A stretch of DNA of 64,000 nucleotides, taken from the NCBI RefSeq assembly GCF_007431345.1, contig NZ_CP041730.1:620001-684000 (forward strand). Reading direction: 5' to 3'. Positions 53,681 through 63,100 of this stretch are shown here, one piece after another (positions within the stretch are counted from its first letter, which is position 1; each line of letters opens with the position of its first letter). The translations under genes and the position numbers were made by a program. Origin of the DNA: Chitinimonas arctica. GTDB lineage: Bacteria > Pseudomonadota > Gammaproteobacteria > Burkholderiales > Chitinimonadaceae. The notes below the pieces were generated by a model. It searched no databases and was not told the origin of the DNA. It saw nothing but the letters and a program-made list of their open reading frames with translations.

Positions 53681-55369
53681 ATGACGCTACGTATTTCGCT
53701 TGCCCAACTCGACTACACCCTGTGCGACTTCGACGGCAACCTGGCCCGCATGCGCGTCGCCATCGCCGCGGCCAGCCAGGCCGGGGCCGACCTGCTGGTG
53801 TTTTCCGAACTGTGCCTGTCCGGCTACTACCCGCAGGATATCGTCGAGGAACCGGATTTCCTGCCGCGCCAGCAAGCGGCGCTCGATGCCTTGCTCGAAC
53901 TCTCGCGCGCCACCGACACGGCGCTGGCGATCGGCGCGGTCACGCGCAACGAAGGGGTGGGCAAGCCTTTGCACAACAGCCTGTTGCTGATCAAGCGCGG
54001 CGAGATCGTGCTGCGCTACGACAAGCAGTTGCTGCCCACCTACAATATTTTCGACGAGCGCCGCCATTTCGAACCGGGCGTGAACCAGGCCGCCCTATTC
54101 GAACTGAAGGGCCATAGGCTGGGTTTCCTGATTTGCGAGGATGCCTGGAATAGCGAGGGCAAGGATTACGCCATCGATCCGGTCAAAACCTTGGCCGAAG
54201 CCGGCGCCGAGCTGTTGATCAGCATCAACGCCAGCCCCTCCCATGTCGGCAAGCCGGCGCAACGCCATGCGCTATTCGCCGGCATCGCACGCCACTGGCG
54301 CTTGCCGCTGGTCTACGTCAACCAGGTGGGCGCCAATGATCAGATCGTGTTCGACGGCGGCTCCTTCGTGGTCGATCCCTTGCACGGCGTGGTGCACCAT
54401 CTGCCGCTGTTCGAAACGGCGCTGGAAACGCTGGAGTTCGAGCAGGGTTTTCGCCGCCAGGGCCAGGCGCTGGATCAGGCCGTCGAGCTGCACCTGGCCG
54501 ACAGCGAGTTCTATTATCGGCAAATCATCCTGGGCCTGCGCGACTACGCTGCCAAGATCGGCTTCCATAAAGTGGTGGTGGGCTGTTCCGGCGGCATAGA
54601 CAGCGCGCTGACCCTGGCGCTCGCCGCCGACGCCCTGGGTGCGCACAATGTGGTCGCGATCACCATGCCATCGCAGTACTCCAGCCGAGGCAGCGTGACC
54701 GACTCGGTGGCGCTGTGCGCCAATCTCGGGGTGTCGCTGCTGGAACATCCCATTGCGGAACTGGTGGCCGGCTACCGTGCCGGCTTCGCCGGCCATTTCC
54801 ATACGCAGCCCTCCGGTTTGACCGTGGAAAACCTGCAAGCGCGCATCCGCGGCACCATTCTGATGGAGTATTCCAACCACTTCGGCCATCTTCTGCTCAC
54901 CACCGGCAATAAATCGGAGATTTCGGTCGGCTATTGCACGCTGTATGGCGATACCAACGGCGGCCTCAATATCATCGGCGATCTGTACAAGACCGAAGTC
55001 TTTGCCCTCGCCGCCCATTACAACCAGCGGCATGGCCGCGAGCTGATCCCGCAAGCCATCATCGACAAGCCTCCATCGGCCGAACTGGCGCCGGACCAGC
55101 AGGATAGCGATTCGCTCCCGCCCTACCCGGTGCTGGATGAAATCCTCAAGCTACATATCGAGGGCAGCCGCTTGCGGCCGGCCGAACACGCGCATGCCGA
55201 CGCCTTCGTCGCCGAGCTGCTGGCGGCCGGCGACGGGGCCTTGGTCGAGCGGGTGCTGGGTCTGGTGGCCAAGTCCGAATTCAAGCGCCGCCAGGCGCCC
55301 CCCATCATCCGGGTGCGCAATCGCGCCTTCGGCAATGGTCGGCAAATGCCGATCGCCACGGCTTGGTGA
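53681..55369 (+). CDS. nadE: Glutamine-dependent NAD synthetase
   Basis: Converts nicotinate adenine dinucleotide to NAD with ATP and glutamine. From MTLRISLAQLDY the protein has 562 residues. The N-terminal nitrilase-type glutaminase has Glu in FSELCLSGYYPQD, Lys in RYDKQLLPTYNIFDERRHFEPG and Cys152 in FLICEDAWN. The C-terminal synthetase has the PP-loop SGGIDS at 303-308, TGNKSEISVGYCTLYGDTNGG and IIDKPPSAELAPDQQDSDSLPPY. ATG 53681 has GAGGAAGC upstream; the frame open to 53645 overlaps pncB and is rejected. It works after the adenylyltransferase encoded next. Confidence 0.94.
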   Translation: MTLRISLAQLDYTLCDFDGNLARMRVAIAAASQAGADLLVFSELCLSGYYPQDIVEEPDFLPRQQAALDALLELSRATDTALAIGAVTRNEGVGKPLHNSLLLIKRGEIVLRYDKQLLPTYNIFDERRHFEPGVNQAALFELKGHRLGFLICEDAWNSEGKDYAIDPVKTLAEAGAELLISINASPSHVGKPAQRHALFAGIARHWRLPLVYVNQVGANDQIVFDGGSFVVDPLHGVVHHLPLFETALETLEFEQGFRRQGQALDQAVELHLADSEFYYRQIILGLRDYAAKIGFHKVVVGCSGGIDSALTLALAADALGAHNVVAITMPSQYSSRGSVTDSVALCANLGVSLLEHPIAELVAGYRAGFAGHFHTQPSGLTVENLQARIRGTILMEYSNHFGHLLLTTGNKSEISVGYCTLYGDTNGGLNIIGDLYKTEVFALAAHYNQRHGRELIPQAIIDKPPSAELAPDQQDSDSLPPYPVLDEILKLHIEGSRLRPAEHAHADAFVAELLAAGDGALVERVLGLVAKSEFKRRQAPPIIRVRNRAFGNGRQMPIATAW

Positions 55370-55372
55370 GAT

Positions 55373-56386
55373 ATGGACTTCGATACCCTGGTCTATATCG
55401 GCCGCTTCCAACCGCTGCATAACAGCCACCTGGCCCTGTTGCGGCAAGCCTTGGCCAGGGCGGAACACGTACTGGTGGTACTGGGTTCGGCCGGACAAGC
55501 ACGCAGTTGCCGCAATCCCTTCACGGCGGCGGAGCGGCAGGACATGGTCCGCGCCAGTCTCGGCAAGGAGGCCGACCGGGTCCGCTTTGTCGGCATACGC
55601 GATTACTACGATGGTGCGCGCTGGCGGGCCGCATTGCAGCAGGCGGTCACGGCCGCGATACCGGCTGGCCGGCGCATCGGCCTGATCGGCCATCTCAAGA
55701 ACGATAGCACCCGCTATTTGCAGGATTTTCCGGACTGGCCGCTGCTGGCCATGGCCAATATCGATGGCCGCAACGCAACCGATCTGCGTGCGCGGTGGTT
55801 CGAGGCGGAGGGCGACGTCGAGCCCATCGCAACGCACCTACCGCCGCCGGTAAGCGAGTTTCTGCGGCATTTTTCCGCCGGCGCCGACTTTGCCGCGCTG
55901 CTGGGCGAGTACCGTTATCTGGGCGATTACCGCCAGGCCTGGGCAGCAGCGCCGTATCCCCCGGTATTCGTGACGGTCGATGCCGTCGTACACTGCTGCG
56001 GGCACGTGCTGCTGATCCGGCGCGGCGGTTATCCGGGCAAAGGCTGTTGGGCCTTGCCCGGCGGTTTTCTCGATCCACGCGAACGGGTAGCGGACGCCGC
56101 GCTCCGTGAACTGCGGGAGGAAACCGGCCTGCTGCTACCGGCCGAGCTAGCGAACCCGGCGGCATCGCAACACGCCTTATTCGACCATCCCGACCGCAGC
56201 CCGCGCGGGCGCACGCTGAGCCACGCCTTCTATTATCCGCTGCCGCTGGACCGGCTGCCGGCCATCCAGGCGGCGGACGATGCCGCCGCGGCCCGTTGGG
56301 TGCCCGTAGCCTCGCTGGCCGGCATGGAAGCGGAAATGTTCGAGGACCACCTGCTGATCCTCGACCGCTTCCTGGGCCTGCTCTAG
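55373..56386 (+). CDS. nadM: Bifunctional NMN adenylyltransferase / Nudix hydrolase
   Basis: A 337-residue fusion. The N-terminal nucleotidyltransferase (about 1-175) has YIGRFQPLHNSHLALL, where the usual HxGH has Ser in place of Gly, and NATDLRARWFE as the second phosphate motif. The C-terminal Nudix domain has the complete box GGFLDPRERVADAALRELREETGLL (about 222-246). NadM-type enzymes adenylate mononucleotides, and the Nudix half cleaves ADP-ribose in known homologues. It begins three bases after nadE and completes the nicotinamide-to-NAD set. Whether Ser alters activity cannot be told from sequence. Confidence 0.88.
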   Translation: MDFDTLVYIGRFQPLHNSHLALLRQALARAEHVLVVLGSAGQARSCRNPFTAAERQDMVRASLGKEADRVRFVGIRDYYDGARWRAALQQAVTAAIPAGRRIGLIGHLKNDSTRYLQDFPDWPLLAMANIDGRNATDLRARWFEAEGDVEPIATHLPPPVSEFLRHFSAGADFAALLGEYRYLGDYRQAWAAAPYPPVFVTVDAVVHCCGHVLLIRRGGYPGKGCWALPGGFLDPRERVADAALRELREETGLLLPAELANPAASQHALFDHPDRSPRGRTLSHAFYYPLPLDRLPAIQAADDAAAARWVPVASLAGMEAEMFEDHLLILDRFLGLL

Positions 56387-56418
56387 CGCCTCTCCCGTTC
56401 AAACCCAAGATCGATCGT

Positions 56419-56784
56419 ATGCCCTCCCCCGCCCACTCCGACTCCTACGTCCGCAAATCCCTCCTGTTCGCGCTGAGCGCCGAACGGCTGACCCTGTTTT
56501 ACCAGCATGACGATTGGATCAGCGATACGCAGGCCATCACCCTGGCGCAACTCTGGCTGGAGCGTGCGCAATTTCGCCTAAGCGCGGCGGAGTTGCGCCG
56601 CGTGGCCATGCTGAGCGACGGGTTCGCCCGCAAACTGGCAAGCAGCCTCTCGCGCGAGGCTGGCCTCTACACCGCGCACGATATGCAGGAAGCGCTGGAC
56701 CCCCGCCACGACTCTCCACTGGCCAGCCAGTTGCGCGAGGAATGTGCCCGCCTGGATGACGAACAAGAGGCGGGCAGGCCGTAA
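56419..56784 (+). CDS. Small protein of unknown function
   Basis: A 121-residue acidic helical protein (MPSPAHSDSYVRKSLLFALSAERLTLFYQHDDW, later TLAQLWLERAQFRLSAAELRRVAMLSDGF). I do not recognise a domain. ATG 56419 is preferred over an upstream in-frame start at 56296, which would overlap nadM by 91 bases. It lies 32 bases after nadM and may be co-transcribed with it. Confidence 0.6.
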   Translation: MPSPAHSDSYVRKSLLFALSAERLTLFYQHDDWISDTQAITLAQLWLERAQFRLSAAELRRVAMLSDGFARKLASSLSREAGLYTAHDMQEALDPRHDSPLASQLREECARLDDEQEAGRP

Positions 56785-56942
56785 TGGCCCTGGGTACGAC
56801 ATTTCCGGAGGCATTTCGATAGCGGCCGCCCATTTGTGGAAGCCCGCCCGAGCATGCGGCTGATTTGATCGAGTCCTTGCCCGGCGTGTCAGGCGCCGCT
56901 AGTACGCGGTACGCGCGGGCTTAATGCACGGAGCCCTCGTCG

Positions 56943-58886
56943 ATGCAACCGAGCAGGATCGTCCCCCACCCGCAGTCGCCGGGCACCATGCAGGCGCGCC
57001 TGAATACCCTTGCCCATCCCGCCCAGCAAGCGGTACTCGACCGCTTGCGCCGCCAGGACCCCACGTTTTTATCATTGCGTCTATGCACCGATAAATACCA
57101 GTATGTCGAGGTAGGCACGAACCTCCGGCCGCTGGTCGCCCCCGATCCGCCGTTCCGGGACTGCGAAAATCCGATGGAAACCCCCAGCCGGAACACCTTC
57201 GAATTCGGCATCGACGATGGCGATCTCATGGATACGTGCAACCCCGGCGTGCTGCGCGACTTCGCCAATGCCATCGCGGAAAACACCACGCTGGAAAAAC
57301 TCACGCTGGAACGCACCTTGCTGGACCGCGCCAACGTCGACCCGCTGTGCCACGCCCTGATGCGCAACCCATCCTTGCGCGAGTTGCACCTGAAACATGT
57401 ACGGCTCGATCCGGCTGGTTTGGCCATGCTGTTCCGGACCATCGCGGCAAGCCGCCTGCATACCCTTACCCTGGAAAACCTTCCCCTCGATCGCAACGAT
57501 ACGCGGAATCTGTGCAAGGCCCTGGTCGAGTGCGAAACACTCGAGTGCCTGAGTTTGATCAAGAACGAGCTGACCGGCCCCTGCGCGGTAACGCTGGCCG
57601 GCCTCCTCAAAAACCATGCCGGTCCCAGGACGCTGATTCTGCGCGACAACCCCATCCAGGCCGTCGGCGCGCACGCCTTGGCCGGTGCGCTCACCCACAA
57701 CCGCTCACTGGACACCTTGATACTCGACTATTGCCAAACCCGCAGTAGCGGCATCAACGCCCTGATGGAAGCACTGCAGGTCAATACCCACCTCCGCGTG
57801 CTGCACTTTTACAGGAATCACCTGTATATGGATGACGCCATAAGCGATCACTGCGGCAAGACGATGGCAAAGACACTGGCGGTGAACCGCCACCTCACCG
57901 AACTCGGGCTAGGCCAGTGCGGATTGAATGCCGGCTTTGCCAAGCATCTATGCGCTGGTTTGGCCAACGCGTCCCGGCTGGCCGTGCTTAATCTGGATCA
58001 CAATGGCATCTTTGGCGGCAGGGAAGTGGCCAAGGCCTTGGGCCTGGCGCTCAAATCCAATACCAGCTTGACCACGCTGCTGCTGACGAACTGCAAGATC
58101 GAAAACCTCGCCTGGAACCTGCTGTCGGAAGGCCTTGCCGGTAATCCCCACAGCCGGCTTCATAGCCTCTATCTGGGCGGCAACGAAATCTCCGACATCC
58201 CCCTACGAACGGCCTTCGACGTCACCCGACAAAGGGTCTTGACCTTCAACCCGCCGGAAACTGTGCCCTTGGATTCGTTCGAGCACATCGCCGCAAGCGA
58301 AGCCGTGCTCAGGGTCGATCTGTTCGGCTGCAAATTCAAGGATTTCACCTTGGAAAAGCAGCTTGCCCCCGCATTGCGGCGGCACCGCCAAGCGGCGGAA
58401 ACCAAGCTGGCGGCGCTGACCAAGGCGGGGCAACAGGCAATGGATGCCAATCGGTTCAAACTGGCGAGCGAAAAATTCAGGGAAGCGCACCAACTGCAAC
58501 ACGGCCATAGGGAGCATGGCTTGATGACCACACCCAGGCTCAAGACCGACTTCCCCGTTTCGGATAGCTTGGCACAAGCCGAGCGCGTGTTCTTCGCCGC
58601 CAACCGGCAAGCCGGCAGGGGCTGGGCGGCACTGGAAAGCAAGCTCCCCATCGTGGCGCGCGCTATTTTCCAAAATGCACTGGCGCTGTGCGCCGACTGC
58701 GAGCAAGCGCGATGGGGTTTGGAAGCACTCGACAAGCAGTCGCCGCCCGCCCCAGGCGATAGCATGGGGAATGCCGATCTGCCGGTCGAGAGCGCCGCAA
58801 CGCGGCCGCTTCTACCTCGGTTTTCCGACCCCCCGATGCGTAAGGACAAAGGTAAGGAGCGTGACTACGGTGGGTGGGTGGCTTAG
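56943..58886 (+). CDS. Leucine-rich-repeat protein of ribonuclease-inhibitor type
   Basis: A 647-residue protein with no signal peptide or membrane span. From about residue 90 to 430 it has LRR units of the 28-29-residue ribonuclease-inhibitor type, for example NPSLRELHLKHVRLDPAGLAMLF, TLECLSLIKNELTGPCAVTLAGLL and NTSLTTLLLTNCKIENLAWNLL. The C-terminal part (about 470-610) is helical with a TPR-like stretch (KAGQQAMDANRFKLASEKFREAHQLQHG, then ARAIFQNALALCADCEQARWGLEAL). Such eukaryote-like LRRs occur in secreted effectors as well as in intracellular proteins. A type VI secretion operon lies 1.3 kb away, but no effector signal is visible. The ribosome site is weak (GGAG 14 bases upstream). Confidence 0.75.
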   Translation: MQPSRIVPHPQSPGTMQARLNTLAHPAQQAVLDRLRRQDPTFLSLRLCTDKYQYVEVGTNLRPLVAPDPPFRDCENPMETPSRNTFEFGIDDGDLMDTCNPGVLRDFANAIAENTTLEKLTLERTLLDRANVDPLCHALMRNPSLRELHLKHVRLDPAGLAMLFRTIAASRLHTLTLENLPLDRNDTRNLCKALVECETLECLSLIKNELTGPCAVTLAGLLKNHAGPRTLILRDNPIQAVGAHALAGALTHNRSLDTLILDYCQTRSSGINALMEALQVNTHLRVLHFYRNHLYMDDAISDHCGKTMAKTLAVNRHLTELGLGQCGLNAGFAKHLCAGLANASRLAVLNLDHNGIFGGREVAKALGLALKSNTSLTTLLLTNCKIENLAWNLLSEGLAGNPHSRLHSLYLGGNEISDIPLRTAFDVTRQRVLTFNPPETVPLDSFEHIAASEAVLRVDLFGCKFKDFTLEKQLAPALRRHRQAAETKLAALTKAGQQAMDANRFKLASEKFREAHQLQHGHREHGLMTTPRLKTDFPVSDSLAQAERVFFAANRQAGRGWAALESKLPIVARAIFQNALALCADCEQARWGLEALDKQSPPAPGDSMGNADLPVESAATRPLLPRFSDPPMRKDKGKERDYGGWVA

Positions 58887-59027
58887 CGAAGCTGTTTGGG
58901 CCGTGCAGACCAGGCCTGACGACCGTCGACCGTTGCACCACGAAGTAGCCGGGCGGCGCTGGGAGCCGACTTCCGGCGAAGGTGCATTCGCCTGGACGAT
59001 AAATCCAAGGCCGTCATTTCACGGCAC

Positions 59028-59225
59028 TCAGTCGCTCGCCTGCTTGAGATCTGTTTCGACAAGCCCCGTTAGCTGCATCACGGTGGCTTTGTCCATACCT
59101 CTCTCCAGCATGGCACGGGCGACTTTTAGCAACGTATCTTTATTTTCTGCGCGCCCAAGTTCCAAACCGCGCTGTTCTCCACGCTTCTCACCGCGCTCTT
59201 CAAACATTTGGGCGATGGTTGTCAT
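59028..59225 (-). CDS. Possible internally initiated short protein of the minus-strand rpn gene (RpnS-like)
   Basis: GAGGAG (complement of 59232-59237) stands six bases before an in-frame ATG whose first base is 59225 (M241 of the long protein). The product would be 65 residues, MTTIAQMFEERGEKRG to LKQASD, the charged-helix region. This is the same design as in the paralogues at 21657 and 24733, found in a distant family member. Confidence 0.45.
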   Translation of the reverse strand: MTTIAQMFEERGEKRGEQRGLELGRAENKDTLLKVARAMLERGMDKATVMQLTGLVETDLKQASD

Positions 59226-59945
59226 CACAAACTCCTCATACTGTGGCGCACCACGCGCCAAGGTTGCCAACAAAGCATTCGGCAGGCTGGTTTCCCCTAC
59301 CTGTATGACATAAGTCAGCAGGCTTTTCATTTGGTCGGGGGTACAGGGGTTTGACTGGTTCAAGTCGAACAGTTCCTCAACCAGCGGAGCGATATCACGC
59401 ACGCCAATGTACTTCTGAACGTACTCCAATTGGGCGATGCCTTTGTGCTGGCGAATTTCTTCGTCCGGTATCACCGTGACATCCACCAGCGGGAAGGGCC
59501 TGGTATACAGGTTGACGGCGGCTTCCGGCCGGTCAAACAGATCAAGCCAGTCGGTGCTGTAGGGGTAAGGGCTGACGCGGCCGTGGTAGAACAAGAGCGG
59601 CACCACCAAGGGTAGGCGATCATTGCCTTGTTGCAGATGATTATGCATGGCGGCAATGCAATAACGCATCAGCCGGAAAGCCATGAGCTTGTCCGCGGTC
59701 GATTGGTGCTCGATCAGCACGTAGATATACCCATCCTGGCCAGCGGTTTCGACCGAATACAGGATATCCGAGTAGTAAGCACACAAATCCGGCTCGATAA
59801 AGGAACTGGATTCCAATCGCAGCGTGCTCAAATCACATCGGTCGCGCAGTGCGGGCGGCAAATGCACCTTCAGGAAATCTCGCGCCGTATCGGGATTGGT
59901 TAAAAAATTCTTGAACAGCGCATCGTGCGGGGTCGAGGTGCTCAT
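59028..59945 (-). CDS. Rpn-family recombination-promoting nuclease (YhgA/RpnA-like)
   Basis: A 305-residue protein of the Transposase_31/Rpn group, closer to E. coli RpnA/YhgA than to the copies at 20913-25724. It has TPHDALFKNFLTNPDTARDFL at the N-terminus, a catalytic Asp in SSSFIEPDLCAYYSDILYSV, the ExQ motif in YIYVLIEHQSTADKLMAFRLMRY and PLVVPLLFYHGR. The C-terminal section ends with a charged helix (MFEERGEKRGEQRGLELGRAE) and a small helical domain (ARAMLERGMDKATVMQLTGL). Internal GAGGAG and ATG precede this section. It appears intact and converges with the LRR gene. Confidence 0.9.
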   Translation of the reverse strand: MSTSTPHDALFKNFLTNPDTARDFLKVHLPPALRDRCDLSTLRLESSSFIEPDLCAYYSDILYSVETAGQDGYIYVLIEHQSTADKLMAFRLMRYCIAAMHNHLQQGNDRLPLVVPLLFYHGRVSPYPYSTDWLDLFDRPEAAVNLYTRPFPLVDVTVIPDEEIRQHKGIAQLEYVQKYIGVRDIAPLVEELFDLNQSNPCTPDQMKSLLTYVIQVGETSLPNALLATLARGAPQYEEFVMTTIAQMFEERGEKRGEQRGLELGRAENKDTLLKVARAMLERGMDKATVMQLTGLVETDLKQASD

Positions 59946-60071
59946 GGCGGCAGTGTGTGGAAAGCGGACGTTTTAGGGTTGTCAGGGCGATACCAAATGT
60001 GCGCCCGACTTTTTAACGCCTGGTGCCTTCACCCGCCAATCAGGCAAAAGCCTGAATCACGCTGATCAAAA

Positions 60072-60102
60072 CCATAAAACCGGCATCACGCCGGTTTTAT
60101 GG
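60072..60102. terminator. Intrinsic terminator of the type VI secretion operon
   Basis: CCATAAAACCGGC (60072-60084) and GCCGGTTTTATGG (60090-60102) form a perfect 13-base stem with a five-base loop, about 40 bases beyond the tssM stop. On the minus strand it is followed by TTTTGATC. Confidence 0.85.
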
Positions 60103-60141
60103 TCGAGTTTGCATCTTTTGCAGCGCCGCTTAACCGGGCGG

Positions 60142-63100
60142 TTACAAACTGTCCGGGCAGCGGAACTGGCTCAATGCCGCAAGATTGAACGGATTCACCA
60201 CGCTGGCGGCATTCAGGGCCAAAGCCACCTGCTTGCCGCCCAGGTCGAATGTCAAGTTGAAGCGGTCCAGTTGCAGCGGTTCCAGCTTGGCTTTATCGAG
60301 CAAATGAAATAGCGCCCAGCTACCGTTGATGCTGATGCCGCCACCGGCTTCGGCGAGATTGGGGGCGTAGTCCAGTCGAGCCGGCCGTGCCGCTTGCGCC
60401 GCCGGCCAGCGAAAAGCGGTGGGGCGAGCCGGGCCATGGGCGTAAACCAGGGTCTGGCCGCCGAGGTCGAGGGCGAAGCGGGTCAGGTTGGCGTCCATGC
60501 CAATGGGCGTCAGCTCGAAACGTACCGCCGCAACCTTGCCGCCGTCGGCGAAAAAAGCATCGCGGATGGCGGCGGCCCGCTCGAACTCCTGCAGTACGCT
60601 CTGCGGCAGCGCCAGGCTGGCCTGCGCCTGGCTACGCCAGCGCCATTGGCCGGCCGTGGTATCGACATAGCGCAGCAAGTTCTTCTGAAAGAAATCGTCC
60701 ACCAGGCCGCCTGGACCCAGCAGCCGGCCGAAATCGTCCGGATTGACGTCCTGTGCGCTTTGCCGGTTGAATGGATAGCGGCCATCCAGTGCCTGGCGGC
60801 AGGCCGGCGCCACGGTCGCCAACCACAGCGCATTCAAGCGCTCGCGCTCGCCGCTCAGCGCCAGGGAGGCACTGCTGCCAGCCAGTGCGCCCAGCAGGGA
60901 ACCGATCAATTCCGGCTGGCCTTCGGCCGCCAAGCGCAAACGGGCCAGCGCTTCGTCGGCGGGCGGTGCGGCCACGCCCCGCTGGCTGGCGGACAAGGCC
61001 GCATCGAGATAGACCCCGACCTCCTTCAACTGCGCCTGGATCTGCTCCAACGGCGCCGGCCCGGCCATGCCCGGCCGCCCAACCATTTGATGCAGGGCGG
61101 TAAAATGCTGTTCGACCGGATTGGTGCTGGCGGCACTGTTCGTAGGCGCCGCTTTGGCGGTCGCATCGCTATCGAAACTCGTCTGCTTGGCTACTGCCTG
61201 CAAAAACTGCCGCATGGGCGAATCGGCCGCCGCCAGCAGTTTGACCACCGAAGCCTGGTGCTCCAGCGTGGTCGGCGCCAGCAAGGTCACATCGCCCAAT
61301 AGCGCTTCCCAGCGTTCGATGTATTCGGCGAAGTAAAGGCCGTCCAGTGCCTGCTTCAGCGTGCCGGCTTCGCGCGCGTCAGCCATGGCCTCGCTTTTGC
61401 CCAACACCCAGTTTTGCTGGTTCAGGTCGGCGATGGCCTGGTCGCGCAACTGCAGGTAGCGGATATAGCCGGACCGCGTGTAGGCACCCTCCACCCCTTG
61501 GCTGAGCAGGCGCCCGCTGCGCCGGCTCAGCACCAGCGGTGCGTTGATGCCCGCCATCTGGCTGACCGAATAGGGTTCGGCCACGGCCCGCAGCAGCTTG
61601 ACGCGCAGTGGTTCGTACAACCGTTGCGCCAAGGGTTGACGGGCCAATTCGACGCGGGCACGGGCTACCAGCTCTGGATCGGCGGTTTGGTCGCGGACCA
61701 CTTGCCGCCCCTGGGTCAGCGCGGCGAAATGTACCGCCAAGCCGGCTTTTTGCTGCCCATCCAGCCCACTGCGGCCACGTGTATCGCGATCTATCCAGTC
61801 CAATACCGTGGCGGCATCGTAGACACTGCGATTGCCCAGCATCAGGTAGGCCCGCAAGGTCTGATAGCGTTGGGACGGATCCAATCCCTCGGTCCGCAAG
61901 GCCTCGCCCAGGCGATTCAGCAGATAAGGCCGCAAGGTCTGTTGCAGGATGCGTTGGTACAGGGCTTGGCCGGCACCATCCAGACGCTCGCCGCGATAAG
62001 GGCCGTAGCGCAGCAGCAAGGTCTCCGGCGCGGGCCGGCCATCGCCGCCGGGGATCGCCCTGGCGGTGTCCAGCAATGGCAAGAGGGTCTCGGGCTGGTG
62101 AATATTGTAGCCATTGCGCGTCCAGCGCTGCAATTCCACACTCGCCCGGCTGACCGCCGTTTGTTGCTCGCGCTGATGGGTATAGTTGCTTAGCAGGAGT
62201 ACCGCCGCCAGCAAACCGGTCACCGCGATGGCGCCCACCGCCGCCCGCTGCAGCCAGCCCCGGCGCCGCTCCAGCTTCCAGTTGGCGCCGGCCAGACCGG
62301 ATTCCTGGAAGATCACTTCGCGCAGCAGGCGGGTCAGGAAGAAAGCGCGCGGCTCCCCCGCCATGGGGGTGGCGATATCGGGCGTGCGCAGCTGTGCCGC
62401 CAAGGGGCTGATCGCCTGCATGGGCAAGCTACCCTCTTGCTGGGCGCTGCTGAAATACACGCCCCGCAACATGGTATTGGGCCGAAAACGCGAGGACTCG
62501 AAAGCCTCGTGCAGAAAATGAGCCAATCGTTCGCCCAAGGCGGCGAACTGGATCGGAAAGCCGTGTATGGCGGCGCGCCGTTCCAGGTCGCTTTCCTGTT
62601 GCAGCCGGTCGACCAGCCGCGCATGCATTTGGCCGACCAGGGCCTGGAATTGGGCCGGAAAGTCCGCCAGGCTGTCGTCCACCTGGTCCGGTTCGCGCAA
62701 GGGAAAGCTCATTCCCCATACCTGCGCGCGCTGGTCGCGTCCCAGGTCTTCGAAATAGTCGGCGAAGCCGGGCAGCCGATCGCACTGGGTCACCAGCAGA
62801 TAGACGGGAAACTGGGTGCCCAAGCCCAGATGCAGTTCGCTGATGCGCTCATGCAGCAGATTGGCCTGGGCCGCCCGCGCCGCTTCATCCTGCCAGAGAT
62901 CGGCGACATTGAGCGTGACGATCACGCCATTGAGCGGGCAGCGGCGACGGTAGCGGCGCAAATACTGCAACAGCGTGTCCCAGACCGCCAGCTCGGCGCG
63001 GTCGCGCTGCGGTGCGAGCGTGCAGCGCCCGGCTACATCCAGCAATACCGCCCGCTCGGCGATCCACCAATCGCAGGGCGCGCCGTTGCCGCGTCCATCG

